Shown: positions 20,977 to 30,703, counted from the first letter of the stretch. The stretch: 64,000 bases of DNA from Pectobacterium araliae (GCF_037076465.1 NZ_AP028908.1:3596001-3660000); one strand, 5' to 3'. The notes: generated by a model not told the origin, from the letters alone. Made by a program: numbers and translations.

Positions 20977-21956
20977 GCTGCTCCTCCAGTGATTTTATCT
21001 TGCTTACGGCTATCACTACGCAGACGCGGATCGATCAGACGCTGAATCAGATCGGCAATAAAACCAATAATCAGCACCAGTAACGTGGACACAAACAACA
21101 CGCCCTGCACACTGGGGTAATCTCGCTGCCCGACACCCAGCAACAGCATTGAACCTAATCCTGGCAGTGAAAACACCTGTTCCACCACCACGGCGCCCAG
21201 CAGCGTGGAAGATAGCTCAATTCCCAGAATAGAAATCACCGGGATCACACCATTGCGAACGCCGTGTTTTATTAACGCCTGCGGAAAGCTGGCCCCCAAC
21301 GCTCGCGCAGTCCGTAAATAGTCACTTCCCAACACGTCCAGCGTCGCGGCACGAACATAGCGTAATAATGATGCTGACATCACGATCGCCACCGTCACGA
21401 CGGGTAGTACAAAACTGTGCAGAGCGGCAGGCAAATTCTGCCACCCTTCTGCTGGAAATCCCCCCGAAGGGAAAAAACGCAGATGAACAGCAAAAACCGT
21501 CACCAGAAGAATACCAATCCAGAAGACTGGCACAGCAATACCTAATTGAGAGATCACGGAAATAGCCCCGCCATACCAGCGATCGGCTTTTACTGCTGCA
21601 AGAATGCCCAGCGGCACGGCAATAATCAGTGCCAGAATAAACGCGAATAGGGTCAGTGGGAGTGTCATCGTCATGCGCGCCGCGATTTCTTCGCTGACAG
21701 GTATTCCGCTAATAAACGACTGTCCCAAATCAAAACGCAGTAGATGACTGAGAAACTGCAAAAATTGCTGAAAAAGAGGCAAATTCGAGCCAACCTGCCG
21801 CCGGGCGGCCTCAATTTGCTCAGGATCGGCACCGATAGAAACCAGCGAATTCGCGGGGTCGCCTGGTAGCAGGCGCAACAAAATAAACAACACGCTAACC
21901 GCAATGAAAACCGATAGAACCAGAATCATAGAACGGCGGAGAAGATAGACTGGCAT
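20973..21956 (-). CDS. ABC transporter permease, DppB/OppB type
   Basis: Inner-membrane permease, 327 residues. The first transmembrane helix starts LLRRSMILVLSVFIAVSVLFILLRL, and LLPGDPAN and LGQSFISGIPVSEEI are DppB/GsiC hallmarks. The EAA loop TARALGASFPQALIKHGVRNG lies near residue 235. It is the first permease of the operon, 123 bases downstream of the binding-protein gene, with a hairpin between them. Confidence 0.93.
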   Translation of the reverse strand: MPVYLLRRSMILVLSVFIAVSVLFILLRLLPGDPANSLVSIGADPEQIEAARRQVGSNLPLFQQFLQFLSHLLRFDLGQSFISGIPVSEEIAARMTMTLPLTLFAFILALIIAVPLGILAAVKADRWYGGAISVISQLGIAVPVFWIGILLVTVFAVHLRFFPSGGFPAEGWQNLPAALHSFVLPVVTVAIVMSASLLRYVRAATLDVLGSDYLRTARALGASFPQALIKHGVRNGVIPVISILGIELSSTLLGAVVVEQVFSLPGLGSMLLLGVGQRDYPSVQGVLFVSTLLVLIIGFIADLIQRLIDPRLRSDSRKQDKITGGAA

Positions 21957-21971
21957 AAGGTCACTTAACTT

Positions 21972-21993
21972 AGAGCCTATTCCATTAGGCTCT
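21972..21993 (-). promoter_or_regulatory. Intercistronic hairpin between binding-protein and permease genes
   Basis: Perfect 8-bp inverted repeat AGAGCCTA / TAGGCTCT with a 6-base loop. There is no U-tract on the transcribed minus strand, so it is more likely an mRNA-stabilising hairpin than a full terminator; it could explain higher binding-protein than permease expression. Confidence 0.55.
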
Positions 21994-22079
21994 TACTTTA
22001 TCAACCCACAAACCCATCATAGGGGAAGCGTCCGAGCAATGCTCGACCCTTTCCCCCTCTGAGTCTGGGTATATAACAA

Positions 22080-23621
22080 TCAGATTTTGTTCTTTTTAAT
22101 ATTCCAGACAAAGAACTGCGCATTAAGAGCATTTACCGGATAACCGCTTACCGTTTTCACCGATACCACGATTTGCGGATAAAGATACAACCAGCTGCTG
22201 GCTGCATCTTCAGCGATAATCCGATTGGCCTCTGCCAGAGCACGTGTTTGATCCGCTTCGCTGGAGGCCAATTCCGCCTCTTTAATCAGCGCCGTCACCT
22301 GCGGATTATCATAACCCCAGTAGAAATTCGGATCGCCATAAAACACAATATCGCGATGATTCACATGTTCTTGTAACGTTGCCTGGAAATTATGCGCCTT
22401 ATAAATCTTGGTATACCACTCATTAGCGGTGATCACATTGATTTTGACGGTGATACCCACTTTTTTCAGTTCATTTTGCACAAACTGCGCCACAATCGGA
22501 TGTGGATCATAATTCGGCGTATCCAGAGTAAAACTGAATCCATTCGGGTAACCGGCTTTAGCCAGCAATGCCTTTGCATTTTCTGGGTTATAAGCATTCA
22601 CGTTATTCAGATCAACATACCAAGGGTCGCTTGGTGGAACAAAAGATCCGATTAATGTACCGTAATTGCCCCAAATCGATTGCAGGAGCTTTCGCTTATC
22701 GATCGCTTGAGTCATCGCGCGACGTACATCAACATTATTGAAAGGCACGACATTATCATTGTATGCCAACAGAAGTTTCGTCGTGGACTGACCTTCCGAC
22801 ACGGTAAACGCAGGGTTATTTTTAAACTGTGCGAGTGAATCTGGGCTCTGAACAGAAGTAATGAGATCAACGGCATTGGTCAGCAGTGCATTATTCAGCG
22901 CTGAAGCATCCGTGAAATACTGGAAAATCACTCCCGCGTTGGCTGGGCGCTCGCCCCAATAGCGATCAAAGCGCTGCAACGATAGTGAAGAGCCCCGACG
23001 CCAGTTCTGCAATTGATAAGGCCCTGTACCATCTTCACGTGTTGTCAGGTTCGTCGCCTGATCGTTCACAATCCAAACGTAGCTGAGGTTATAAGGCAGG
23101 GAAACAGAACGCGAAGAAAGACGCACCACTACCGTGTTCGCATCAGGGGTTTCAATGCCCGCTATGGTTTTCAGGCTGTTTTTGCGTGAGCTTTTTGAGT
23201 CTGAAGCGATCACTCTTTCAATACTGAACTTCACATCAGCGGACGTCATCACCTTACCGGAATGGAAATGCACATCAGGCCGCAGGGTAAAACGATATTC
23301 CAGACCATCGTCACTGATGTGGTAATCCGTGGCCAATTGTTTTTCAACCGTCCCCTTATCTGTCAGCAAGAAAAGCGCTTGATATACATTGCCATTAAAA
23401 GCTTCGTTGATCCCCTGTCCCGCACCGGCGGTATTATCCAGATTTTGCGGCTCAATCAATGATCCAATCTTAATTGTCGCCTGAGAGTCATACGTTTCAG
23501 CCGCTGTCGACAACGCAGAGAAACATAGCCCAGCCAGCAGAATCATCGTACTGACGATGGTAAACTTCATATTCTGCATGATAGCTGTTCGACCGTATTG
23601 CAAGCTCCAGACTCGATACAT
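22080..23621 (-). CDS. ABC transporter periplasmic substrate-binding protein, family 5 (peptide/nickel type)
   Basis: Captures the substrate in the periplasm for the permease and ATPase genes downstream. About 513 residues from the ATG at 23621, which has GGGAGGAG seven bases upstream. The signal peptide has a long N-region, a hydrophobic core (IVSTMILLAGLCFSAL) and cleavage near STAA-ETYD; internal ATGs at 23579 and 23570 would give a shorter, more typical signal. The SBP_bac_5 domain shows YRFTLRPDVHFHSGKVMTSADV, GTGPYQLQNW and VDVRRAMTQAIDKRKLL. The substrate cannot be read from sequence. Confidence 0.9.
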   Translation of the reverse strand: MYRVWSLQYGRTAIMQNMKFTIVSTMILLAGLCFSALSTAAETYDSQATIKIGSLIEPQNLDNTAGAGQGINEAFNGNVYQALFLLTDKGTVEKQLATDYHISDDGLEYRFTLRPDVHFHSGKVMTSADVKFSIERVIASDSKSSRKNSLKTIAGIETPDANTVVVRLSSRSVSLPYNLSYVWIVNDQATNLTTREDGTGPYQLQNWRRGSSLSLQRFDRYWGERPANAGVIFQYFTDASALNNALLTNAVDLITSVQSPDSLAQFKNNPAFTVSEGQSTTKLLLAYNDNVVPFNNVDVRRAMTQAIDKRKLLQSIWGNYGTLIGSFVPPSDPWYVDLNNVNAYNPENAKALLAKAGYPNGFSFTLDTPNYDPHPIVAQFVQNELKKVGITVKINVITANEWYTKIYKAHNFQATLQEHVNHRDIVFYGDPNFYWGYDNPQVTALIKEAELASSEADQTRALAEANRIIAEDAASSWLYLYPQIVVSVKTVSGYPVNALNAQFFVWNIKKNKI

Positions 23622-23814
23622 TCTTTGCTCCTCCCGCCACCTAGCCATAAAGCGCCCCTCCCCGCAACCTCTGGGGACCGATACGCCAACAATTTTATCC
23701 ATTCTACTTTTTCGCATCGACAGACCTGATATCCCCTTTATCTATCAAGTTATAGGCGTGTTGACTGCGTTCATTTACTGATGCAATATTTTTGTCCAAT
23801 CGTCAATATTGACG

Positions 23815-24582
23815 TCACTCGTTCGCCGTCGTCAGGTAATGACTAAAAAATGTTTCCCCTGCTTGTAACGCTGTCGGCGTAATTCTGTGTCCAACACCTT
23901 TTTCTACCACATACGTCAAATTTCTATCCAGATTTTGTTGTTTCAATGCCTGATGGAGACGGGCGCTTTCTGCCGCAGGCACGACATCATCCGCCTCCCC
24001 GTGCCACACCAACAGCGGCCGATTGGACAGCGCCTCCAGGCGCGTGGTGACATCATAATCAGCGAGCTGGGTCGCTAACGCCAGCAACTCCGCCCGATGC
24101 TCTTCGCCATCGGCGGGAACCGGCGGAAATAGCGCGGATGATAGCGTAGAGAAATAGCCGGAGCCCATAAATGCCGCGACCGCAGTAATCCACGGATAGC
24201 GCGCCATACATCCGAGTGCGCTCATTCCGCCAAGTGATGCGCCGCAAACACCAACCCGTTCCCCGTCGATCAGGCCACGCTGCCGATATTCCGCGACATA
24301 CTCAGGAAGTTCTTCAATGTTCGATTGCAGGATATCCCAAAAATGACGCAACCGCTGCGCGTCATTCCCGTCATAGCGGGCACCGTGCATGGCGGCATCG
24401 GGTAGAATCACTCTGAATCCAGCCTGAGCCAACGCATAGCCAAAATACGAATACACCTCTTTTGACGAGCAGTAACCGTGGAAGAAAAAAATCGTTGGTA
24501 GAGGCTGTGCCCTTCTTCCCGCAGGCACCGCGTGAATCACATCAATACCGCTGCCGAGTTTATCCAGTGACATTTCAACCAT
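23815..24582 (-). CDS. yjfP: YjfP-like alpha/beta hydrolase (esterase)
   Basis: A 255-residue cytosolic alpha/beta-hydrolase with FFHGYCSS (oxyanion-hole region, about 33-40), nucleophile elbow GASLGGMSALG (Ser at about 114), the acid in HGEADDVVP and catalytic His in GVGHRITP. It matches E. coli YjfP, a carboxylesterase, throughout, including GSGYFSTLSSALFPPV. E. coli yjfP also lies near rpsF, supporting orthology. It is transcribed toward the ABC operon with a 193-base gap. Confidence 0.87.
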   Translation of the reverse strand: MVEMSLDKLGSGIDVIHAVPAGRRAQPLPTIFFFHGYCSSKEVYSYFGYALAQAGFRVILPDAAMHGARYDGNDAQRLRHFWDILQSNIEELPEYVAEYRQRGLIDGERVGVCGASLGGMSALGCMARYPWITAVAAFMGSGYFSTLSSALFPPVPADGEEHRAELLALATQLADYDVTTRLEALSNRPLLVWHGEADDVVPAAESARLHQALKQQNLDRNLTYVVEKGVGHRITPTALQAGETFFSHYLTTANE

Positions 24583-24789
24583 ATTTCCCTCGAATTCTGT
24601 TCTGTCAGCACGTTTTTATGTAGCGAAATCGTATTTAGCAACAAGGTCACAACCTTTTACGATAAACCCGCTCACAACACGCTTCCTATCTCAGTCATGT
24701 TATTAATTTCATGCTGATTCGCATTTATGTAAATAAAAAATCACATTGATATAAATCAATTGGTTAAACGGATATTTACACTCCATGAT

Positions 24790-24816
24790 TAAATTTTTTT
24801 CATTTACTGCCGTTAA
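24790..24816 (+). promoter_or_regulatory. Candidate sigma-28 (FliA) promoter of the first chemoreceptor gene
   Basis: TAAATTTT at 24790-24797, an 11-base spacer, then GCCGTTAA at 24809-24816. The consensus is TAAAGTTT-N11-GCCGATAA, so each half has one mismatch at the right spacing. The position is about 50 bases upstream of the start codon. Confidence 0.65.
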
Positions 24817-24867
24817 CGCATGTGAAGTAAGACTAAAAAATAACCTTTTATTATAAGAGACACACCT

Positions 24868-26808
24868 ATGTTGGGACTTTCCTTTAAACACTGGGGTTTG
24901 GGTATCAAGTTATCCATTATCGCCTCCCTGAGCGTAGCGATATTGTTCATTGTGTTTACCCTCACGCTTACCCGCTCCGCAGGCGATCAACTGAAATCGT
25001 TGACCCTCAATGACATGCAGAGCCAGGTGAATGGCGTCACCGACATGATCAATATGTACGATACCAGCCTACAAGCCGAGGTCAGCAACTATACGCGGCT
25101 GCTGGCGAGCTTTCTGCCGACGCGTTTTTCACTGGATACCGCTAACCCCACCCCTTCCGGTAATACCTCTCAGCCGACGCTTAAGGCTGGCGATACAATA
25201 TTGAACTTCAACACCGATGTGACGGACGACTTTCTGAGCCGGACTCACGCCATCTCAACGATTTTTGTCCGCGATGGCGAGGATTTTACGCGCATCACCA
25301 CGTCATTGAAAAAAGAAGATGGATCGCGCGCGATGGGCACCACGCTCGATCGTGAAAGCCCAGCTTATGCGCTGGTGATAAAAGGTGAAACCTACAGTGG
25401 GTTAGCAACGCTGTTCGGCAAACAGTACATCACCCAGTATCAACCGATACGCGATAGTGAAAACAAGGTGATTGGTATTCTGTTCGTCGGCGTCGATATC
25501 ACGAAGCAATTTACCGAGATGCAGCAAACGATTCTGAACAAGAAAATGGGCGCGACAGGCCACTTCTTTGTATTGGGCACGAAAAAAGGCAAAGATGCGG
25601 GTAACTATCTTTACCATCAAACCAATGCCAACCAGCGCCCTGACTGGTCAGAAGGTGCGTTAGAGAAAGTACTGGCAACCGGTAATGGTACGATTGAATA
25701 TGACAACAACACGATGACGGGCGAAGAGAAAACCCGAATCATGGTGTACCGCAGCATTCCACAGTGGAACTGGATCGTTGCGGGTACGGTGAGCAAAGAA
25801 AGCCTGATGGCAGAGATTAACCGTACCCGTAACCTGTTTTTGGCCGGTGGCATTATTCTGGTTCTGCTCTTCGCGGCATTCTTTGTCGTGCTGACGCGCA
25901 AGTGGCTGAGCCAGCCGCTGGTTGAAATCGTCAAAGTGGCAGAACAATTTTCTGCGGGTAATCTGACGGCCACGCTGTCCAGCAACCGTGAAGATGAAGT
26001 GGGTCGCCTGATCGATGCGATTAACGGCATCGGGCAGGGGTTAACGACGATCGTGTCGCAGGTAAGACGCTCCTCTGAGGAAATCAGTGCCAGCACCGAT
26101 GCACTGGCTGCCGATAGCGAAAACATCAGCGAGCAGATTGCCCGCCAGGCCAGTAGCGTCGAAGAGACCTCTGCCAACATGGAGCAGCTTTCCGCCAGCG
26201 TGAAGCAGAATGCCGATAACGTTTCTGCCGCCAAAGATCTGGCAGAACAGAGCGCAGCAGCAGCACGCAACGGCAGCCAAACCGTCACCGATTCGGTATC
26301 TACAATGAGCGATATCAAGAACTCATCCCAGCGGATTGCCGATATCACGACGGTGATCGAATCCATCGCTTTCCAGACCAATATTCTGGCGCTCAATGCC
26401 GCCGTAGAAGCCGCTCGTGCGGGCGAACACGGTAGAGGCTTCGCCGTGGTTGCGGCTGAAGTTCGGGCTCTGGCACAGCGTAGTTCTACTGCGGTGAAAG
26501 AGATCGAAAGCTTGATTAATGAGTCACTGGAGAAAATCGACGCGGGCTACCAGTTCTCAGAAAAAACGCAGGCGGTAATGGATGACTTGCGCAACCGCAT
26601 CCTGCAAGTCAGCACCATCGTGAACGATATTGATATCGCCTCACGCGAGCAGTCTGCGGGAATTAGCCAGGTGAACATCGCGATTGTACAGATTGGTCAG
26701 GCAACGCAGGAAAATGCCATCCTGGTCAACAATTCGGAAGACACCGCGCAGAGTCTGCGTCAGAAAGGCCACCACCTCAGCGAGCTGGTCAGCGTCTTCC
26801 GTATTTAA
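24868..26808 (+). CDS. Methyl-accepting chemotaxis protein with Cache-type sensor domain
   Basis: A 646-residue inner-membrane chemoreceptor. TM1 is at about 14-35. The periplasmic sensor at about 36-320 resembles the Cache_3-Cache_2 family ([34 protein letters not shown]). TM2 is at about 324-343, followed by HAMP (about 345-398) and a cytoplasmic signalling domain. The signalling hairpin tip includes [21 protein letters not shown] and [18 protein letters not shown]. The C-terminus ends [10 protein letters not shown] with no NWETF-type CheR/CheB-binding pentapeptide, so it would depend on other receptors for efficient adaptation. The ligand is unknown; Cache_3 receptors often bind organic acids. 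Confidence 0.93.
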   Translation: MLGLSFKHWGLGIKLSIIASLSVAILFIVFTLTLTRSAGDQLKSLTLNDMQSQVNGVTDMINMYDTSLQAEVSNYTRLLASFLPTRFSLDTANPTPSGNTSQPTLKAGDTILNFNTDVTDDFLSRTHAISTIFVRDGEDFTRITTSLKKEDGSRAMGTTLDRESPAYALVIKGETYSGLATLFGKQYITQYQPIRDSENKVIGILFVGVDITKQFTEMQQTILNKKMGATGHFFVLGTKKGKDAGNYLYHQTNANQRPDWSEGALEKVLATGNGTIEYDNNTMTGEEKTRIMVYRSIPQWNWIVAGTVSKESLMAEINRTRNLFLAGGIILVLLFAAFFVVLTRKWLSQPLVEIVKVAEQFSAGNLTATLSSNREDEVGRLIDAINGIGQGLTTIVSQVRRSSEEISASTDALAADSENISEQIARQASSVEETSANMEQLSASVKQNADNVSAAKDLAEQSAAAARNGSQTVTDSVSTMSDIKNSSQRIADITTVIESIAFQTNILALNAAVEAARAGEHGRGFAVVAAEVRALAQRSSTAVKEIESLINESLEKIDAGYQFSEKTQAVMDDLRNRILQVSTIVNDIDIASREQSAGISQVNIAIVQIGQATQENAILVNNSEDTAQSLRQKGHHLSELVSVFRI

Positions 26809-26818
26809 CATTCACACC

Positions 26819-26854
26819 GTGGCCGTCGTGTCGTAGGTATTGCACGATGGCCAC
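26819..26854 (+). terminator. Hairpin after the first chemoreceptor gene
   Basis: 12-bp stem with one G-U pair (GTGGCCGTCGTG / CACGATGGCCAC) and a 12-base loop, 10 bases after the stop codon. No clear U-tract follows, so it may act with Rho or as a 3'-end stabiliser. Confidence 0.5.
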
Positions 26855-26914
26855 CACTTGAGTATTATGCCGACGTTTTTCACCCATCCCCCCACTGACA
26901 AAGGAGACGACATC

Positions 26915-26959
26915 ATGACAACATTTACTCTGATTCTTTGCAGGACATCTCGGGACTAA
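26915..26959 (+). CDS. Possible 14-residue leader ORF upstream of rtcB
   Basis: ATG with a very good ribosome binding site (AAGGAG at 26901-26906, 8-base spacing) opens a frame encoding MTTFTLILCRTSRD before TAA. It lies 84 bases upstream of rtcB and downstream of the hairpin at 26819. It may be a leader peptide or the remnant of a deleted gene. Coding is supported only by the ribosome binding site. Confidence 0.35.
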   Translation: MTTFTLILCRTSRD

Positions 26960-27043
26960 TTCCGCATTCTTTTCCGCTTTGCGTTATCCCCCCCAGCTGT
27001 AGCCTGCCTTACCCTATGTTTAAATTGATCAGCAGGATGATCT

Positions 27044-28165
27044 ATGGGCAATGCTATTCGCTCTATTTCGGCGCGCATCAGTGTGATCGCGACGGAAAAT
27101 ACCTGGATTGAAGATAAAGCAATCCAACAGCTTCAAATTACCTCACAACTTCCCGATATGGTTCGCGTGGCCGGTATGCCAGATTTGCATCCAGGCCGCG
27201 GCTACCCCATTGGGGCGGCGTTTTTTTCACAACAGCGCTTCTACCCCGCTCTGGTCGGAAATGATATCGGCTGCGGCATGGCGCTATGGCGCACGAGCCT
27301 GAACGCCAACAAAATTTCGCTGGATAAGCTGGAGAAACGGCTTGGTAATATCGATGGGCCACTAGAAGACAATATCGATATTCCCCCATCGCTGGCGGAT
27401 TTCCGCTATTCCCTTGGCACCATCGGCGGCGGTAACCACTTTGCGGAATTGCAGCAGCTTGATGAAATCTATCAGCCGGATACGCTGCACGCTCTACACA
27501 TCGATCCGAAACAGCTACTGCTGCTTGTGCATAGCGGCTCACGCGGATTAGGGCAAACCATACTGGAAGCCCATGTGCGGGAATTCGGCCATCGGGGTCT
27601 TGAAGCCAATACGCCAGCCGCTGCGGCCTATCTGGAACAGCATCAGTTCGCGCTGACGTTTGCCACCCACAATCGGCGGTTGATCGCGCAAAGAATGCTG
27701 GAGCGCTGGCATACAGAAGGCGATGCTGCACTGGACGTGAACCACAATCTGGTGACATCAACAACGATTGAAGGCATTTCCGGCTGGCTACATCGCAAAG
27801 GCGCGACGCCCGCCGACTGCGGCCCCGTTATCATTCCCGGATCGCGCGGCGACTACAGCTATATTGTGCAACCCATTCCTCACGCCGACAGCCTATATTC
27901 GCTGGCACATGGCGCAGGCAGAAAATGGATGCGCACGGAGTGTAAAGATCGGCTGTCTTCACGTTATAGCGTCCAGCAGTTGGCGCGTACTCGTTTCGGC
28001 AGCCGTGTGATTTGTCAGGATAGGCAGCTGATTTTTCAGGAAGCGCCAGAAGCCTACAAACCGATAGACAGTGTGATCGGCGCGATGCAGCAGGCAGGAT
28101 TAATTACGTTAATTGTTCGCCTGAAACCCGTCCTCACCTACAAAACGCGCGGGGAGGATAAATGA
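27044..28165 (+). CDS. rtcB2: RtcB-family RNA ligase (PrfH-associated, RtcB2 type)
   Basis: GTP-dependent RNA ligase family joining 2',3'-cyclic-phosphate (or 3'-phosphate) and 5'-OH RNA ends. The 373 residues carry the key RtcB motifs: [12 protein letters not shown] near 49-60, metal-binding Cys77 in [29 protein letters not shown] with a metal-binding His, [13 protein letters not shown], and His289 in [11 protein letters not shown], the position that forms the GMP adduct. It is shorter than E. coli RtcB (408). It overlaps prfH by four bases (ATGA). This arrangement matches the RtcB2-PrfH pair reported to repair 16S rRNA cleaved in the decoding centre. No rtcA or rtcR is nearby. The subfamily call rests on the prfH linkage. 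Confidence 0.88.
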   Translation: MGNAIRSISARISVIATENTWIEDKAIQQLQITSQLPDMVRVAGMPDLHPGRGYPIGAAFFSQQRFYPALVGNDIGCGMALWRTSLNANKISLDKLEKRLGNIDGPLEDNIDIPPSLADFRYSLGTIGGGNHFAELQQLDEIYQPDTLHALHIDPKQLLLLVHSGSRGLGQTILEAHVREFGHRGLEANTPAAAAYLEQHQFALTFATHNRRLIAQRMLERWHTEGDAALDVNHNLVTSTTIEGISGWLHRKGATPADCGPVIIPGSRGDYSYIVQPIPHADSLYSLAHGAGRKWMRTECKDRLSSRYSVQQLARTRFGSRVICQDRQLIFQEAPEAYKPIDSVIGAMQQAGLITLIVRLKPVLTYKTRGEDK

Positions 28166-28785
28166 TATTGCTTCAACTTTCCGCTGCACAGGGACCGGGC
28201 GAATGCATGTTAGCAACGGCAAAAGCATTGCAAGCGCTGACGCGGGATGCCGCACGGCAAGGTATCGAGTGCGAGATCATCGAAACTGAAGCAGGGAAAC
28301 GTTCCGGTACGCTACGTTCCGCATTGGTTCTGTTAAACGGTGAGCAGGCGGAACCGCTGGTTGCCAGTTGGTGCGGTACACTTCAGTGGACGTGCAATAG
28401 CCCCTGGCGTAAAGGTGGCGGACGCAAGAACTGGTTTATCGGCGTCGCACGCTTTCATCAGGAGCAGGCGTTTGCCGATAACGAGATTCGTTTTGAAACC
28501 ACCAAATCCTCCGGTCCCGGCGGACAGCATGTGAACAAAACCGAATCTGCCGTTCGTGCCACTCATGTCGCCAGCGGCATCACTGTGAAGGTGCAGAGCG
28601 AACGCAGTCAGCACGCGAACAAGCGTCTGGCCTGTTATCTCATCGCCTATCGTCTGGAAGCGTTACAACAGCAGCAGCATGCTGAACTACGGGCACAGCG
28701 ACGTCTGTTCCACCACCAGATCGAACGCGGTAATCCAGTAAAAGTCTTCAAAGGTGAAGATTTTACGCTGGTTGCTTCTCACTAA
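28162..28785 (+). CDS. prfH: Peptide chain release factor homologue PrfH
   Basis: A 207-residue class I release-factor-like protein. The catalytic GGQ motif is at residues 120-122 ([20 protein letters not shown]), followed by the [13 protein letters not shown] helix typical of RF domain 3. The N-terminal 90 residues are short, and neither a PxT nor an SPF codon-recognition motif is present, so it should not read stop codons. In the published RtcB2-PrfH system PrfH releases peptide from ribosomes with cleaved 16S rRNA so that the ligase can repair them. It looks intact here, unlike the truncated prfH remnant of E. coli K-12. A strong terminator follows. Confidence 0.92.
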   Translation: MILLQLSAAQGPGECMLATAKALQALTRDAARQGIECEIIETEAGKRSGTLRSALVLLNGEQAEPLVASWCGTLQWTCNSPWRKGGGRKNWFIGVARFHQEQAFADNEIRFETTKSSGPGGQHVNKTESAVRATHVASGITVKVQSERSQHANKRLACYLIAYRLEALQQQQHAELRAQRRLFHHQIERGNPVKVFKGEDFTLVASH

Positions 28786-28794
28786 CCTCAACTC

Positions 28795-28830
28795 ACGGGC
28801 GGGCACCAATTGCCTGCCCGTCATTTTTTC
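28795..28830 (+). terminator. Terminator of the rtcB-prfH operon
   Basis: 11-bp stem with one G-U pair (ACGGGCGGGCA / TGCCTGCCCGT, 28795-28821) and a 5-base loop, followed by CATTTTTT. Confidence 0.9.
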
Positions 28831-28939
28831 CCTCGTTAAAGAACGTGCTATCAGCACGATGCAAAAAACCCCTGCACGACGCTTTCCCCCCTAGCCGTGG
28901 TATCCGCACGAATACCCTCACATTGTTTGAGAAAATGAA

Positions 28940-28966
28940 TAAGTATTGCTCCTGAAATGCCGATAA
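28940..28966 (+). promoter_or_regulatory. Candidate sigma-28 (FliA) promoter of the second chemoreceptor gene
   Basis: TAAGTATT at 28940-28947, an 11-base spacer, then a perfect GCCGATAA at 28959-28966. The -35 half has two mismatches to TAAAGTTT. The predicted leader is about 135 nt. Confidence 0.65.
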
Positions 28967-29106
28967 CGGATAAGGCATTTTTTATCAATGATATAGGAGT
29001 CTGCTCCACTTTCATCACCTGCCCTTTTTACACAACACACAACGACAACTAATCCGTTATTGGCCTGCTATGACGGTAATAATTAATGAACAAAAGGAAG
29101 AAGTTT

Positions 29107-30642
29107 ATGCTGCGCTGGATGTCATTTCAAAACCTGTCAGTAACACGCAAGTTATTGGTAGGGTTTGGTTTATTGCTCATCATGGGAGTCATTCTTTCCA
29201 TGGTCGGCTTTTATGGACTATACAATAGCGACCAATCGTTAAAGCGCATCAGCCGCTTGGGTGCCATTTATGACAAGACCGTGGTCGCCCGAGAAGGTAA
29301 CTTTGGTTATGCGCTAGAACGTAAAGCGCAGTATCTGGAACAGCATGACGGCGCTATCGGTAATATCAGCGGAGAGCTATCAGCACTGCTGAAGGAAATT
29401 GATACGGGGCACTGGCCAGCAGAAGATAAAAGCGCTATTCAGGATATCAGCGCGTCACTCAATGCCTACCTGACCCAGCGTCAGCAGGTCATGAGCCCGG
29501 ATGTCAGCCAACAGCGGCTCAGTGAATTGAACGCTCAGATGGCGCGGTTGCAGGAAAATATCAACAAACTCTACTTCACGGAAGAAACCCGCGCTGGCCG
29601 TAACGTCATCAGTAGCGATATCCAACTGGGTGTCATTACGCTGATTGCCATCATACTCGGTCTGACCACCGCGATTGTTATCTCACGGCAGATTGTTCGC
29701 CCACTACACCAGGCGCTACACGCCACTCGCGCGATTGCAGAAGGCGATCTCACGGTACAACTTCACAATGAACGTCATGATGAATTAGGCCAGTTGATTT
29801 CAGCTATGGGGCAGATGAACAACAATCTGCACAGTATGATTGATAAAATTCGCCTCAGTGCGAATCAGATTTCCTCCGCCGCTGGCGAAATTACCGCTGG
29901 CAATGTCGATCTCTCTTCTCGGACGACTCAGCAAGCCGCTGCACTGGAAGAAACCGCTGCCAGTATGGAGCAGCTGACGTCAACGGTAAAACAAAATGCC
30001 GATAACGCCCATCAAGCCAACCGGTTGGTTATGGAAGCCTCTGATACCGCGAATCAGGGGGGCGAGCAGGTTTCTAAAGCCGTTAATACCATGCACGGCA
30101 TCGCACAGAGTTCCCATCGTATTGCTGAAATCACCTCAATGATTAACAGCATCGCGTTCCAGACTAACATCCTCGCGCTCAATGCAGCAGTAGAGGCGGC
30201 GCGAGCCGGTGAACAAGGCCGTGGTTTTGCCGTCGTCGCCAGTGAGGTACGCAATCTGGCACAGCGCAGCGCGCAGGCCGCCAAAGAGATCGATACGCTC
30301 ATTGCCGAGTCGGTTTCACAGATTAATAACGGGGCGGCGCTCGTTAACAGCGCAGGGAAAACGATGGAAGGGATTGTGCAGTCCGTGACGCAGGTCCACG
30401 ACATCATGAAAGACATCACTACCGCCTCAGACGAGCAACATCGCGGTATTTCTCAGGTCGGTCAGGCAATCATAGAAATGGATCAGAACACGCAGCAAAA
30501 TACTGTGCTGGTCGAGCAATCCTCTTCTGCCGCTCACTCACTGGAGCAACAGGTGATCGTACTTTCTGATGCCGTTTCTGTCTTCCGGCTTTTACAGCCT
30601 TCACAGCAAGACATTCGCAGGTTGGCAAACTCCGCGGCGTAA
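29107..30642 (+). CDS. Methyl-accepting chemotaxis protein, four-helix-bundle sensor type
   Basis: A 511-residue chemoreceptor. TM1 is at about 15-37. The roughly 150-residue periplasmic domain is predicted all-helical (4HB_MCP-like), and TM2 is at about 183-203. HAMP (IVRPLHQALHATRAIAEGDL) and the signalling domain with [21 protein letters not shown] and [20 protein letters not shown] follow. It ends IRRLANSAA, with no NWETF-type pentapeptide. The ATG at 29107 has AGGAAG upstream; the earlier ATG at 29086 has no ribosome binding site. The ligand is unknown. Confidence 0.93.
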   Translation: MLRWMSFQNLSVTRKLLVGFGLLLIMGVILSMVGFYGLYNSDQSLKRISRLGAIYDKTVVAREGNFGYALERKAQYLEQHDGAIGNISGELSALLKEIDTGHWPAEDKSAIQDISASLNAYLTQRQQVMSPDVSQQRLSELNAQMARLQENINKLYFTEETRAGRNVISSDIQLGVITLIAIILGLTTAIVISRQIVRPLHQALHATRAIAEGDLTVQLHNERHDELGQLISAMGQMNNNLHSMIDKIRLSANQISSAAGEITAGNVDLSSRTTQQAAALEETAASMEQLTSTVKQNADNAHQANRLVMEASDTANQGGEQVSKAVNTMHGIAQSSHRIAEITSMINSIAFQTNILALNAAVEAARAGEQGRGFAVVASEVRNLAQRSAQAAKEIDTLIAESVSQINNGAALVNSAGKTMEGIVQSVTQVHDIMKDITTASDEQHRGISQVGQAIIEMDQNTQQNTVLVEQSSSAAHSLEQQVIVLSDAVSVFRLLQPSQQDIRRLANSAA

Positions 30643-30652
30643 CCCCAACGAC

Positions 30653-30680
30653 AGAGAGGTGCCTTATGGCACCTCTCTGC
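30653..30680. terminator. Strong inverted repeat between convergent chemoreceptor and rlmB
   Basis: Perfect 12-bp stem CAGAGAGGTGCC / GGCACCTCTCTG with a TTAT loop. There is no long U-tract on either strand, but the position between two convergent genes suggests a bidirectional transcription end. Confidence 0.6.
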
Positions 30681-30703
30681 TATCAGTGACTACTCTACTC
30701 AAC

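Larger units (their letters stand above)
28786..29106. other. Intergenic region prfH / second chemoreceptor gene
   Basis: About 320 bases containing the operon terminator and the sigma-28-type promoter annotated separately. A second weaker hairpin (AAATGCC / GGCATTT, 28956-28980) followed by T residues overlaps the promoter -10 element. No gene is seen. Confidence 0.5.
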
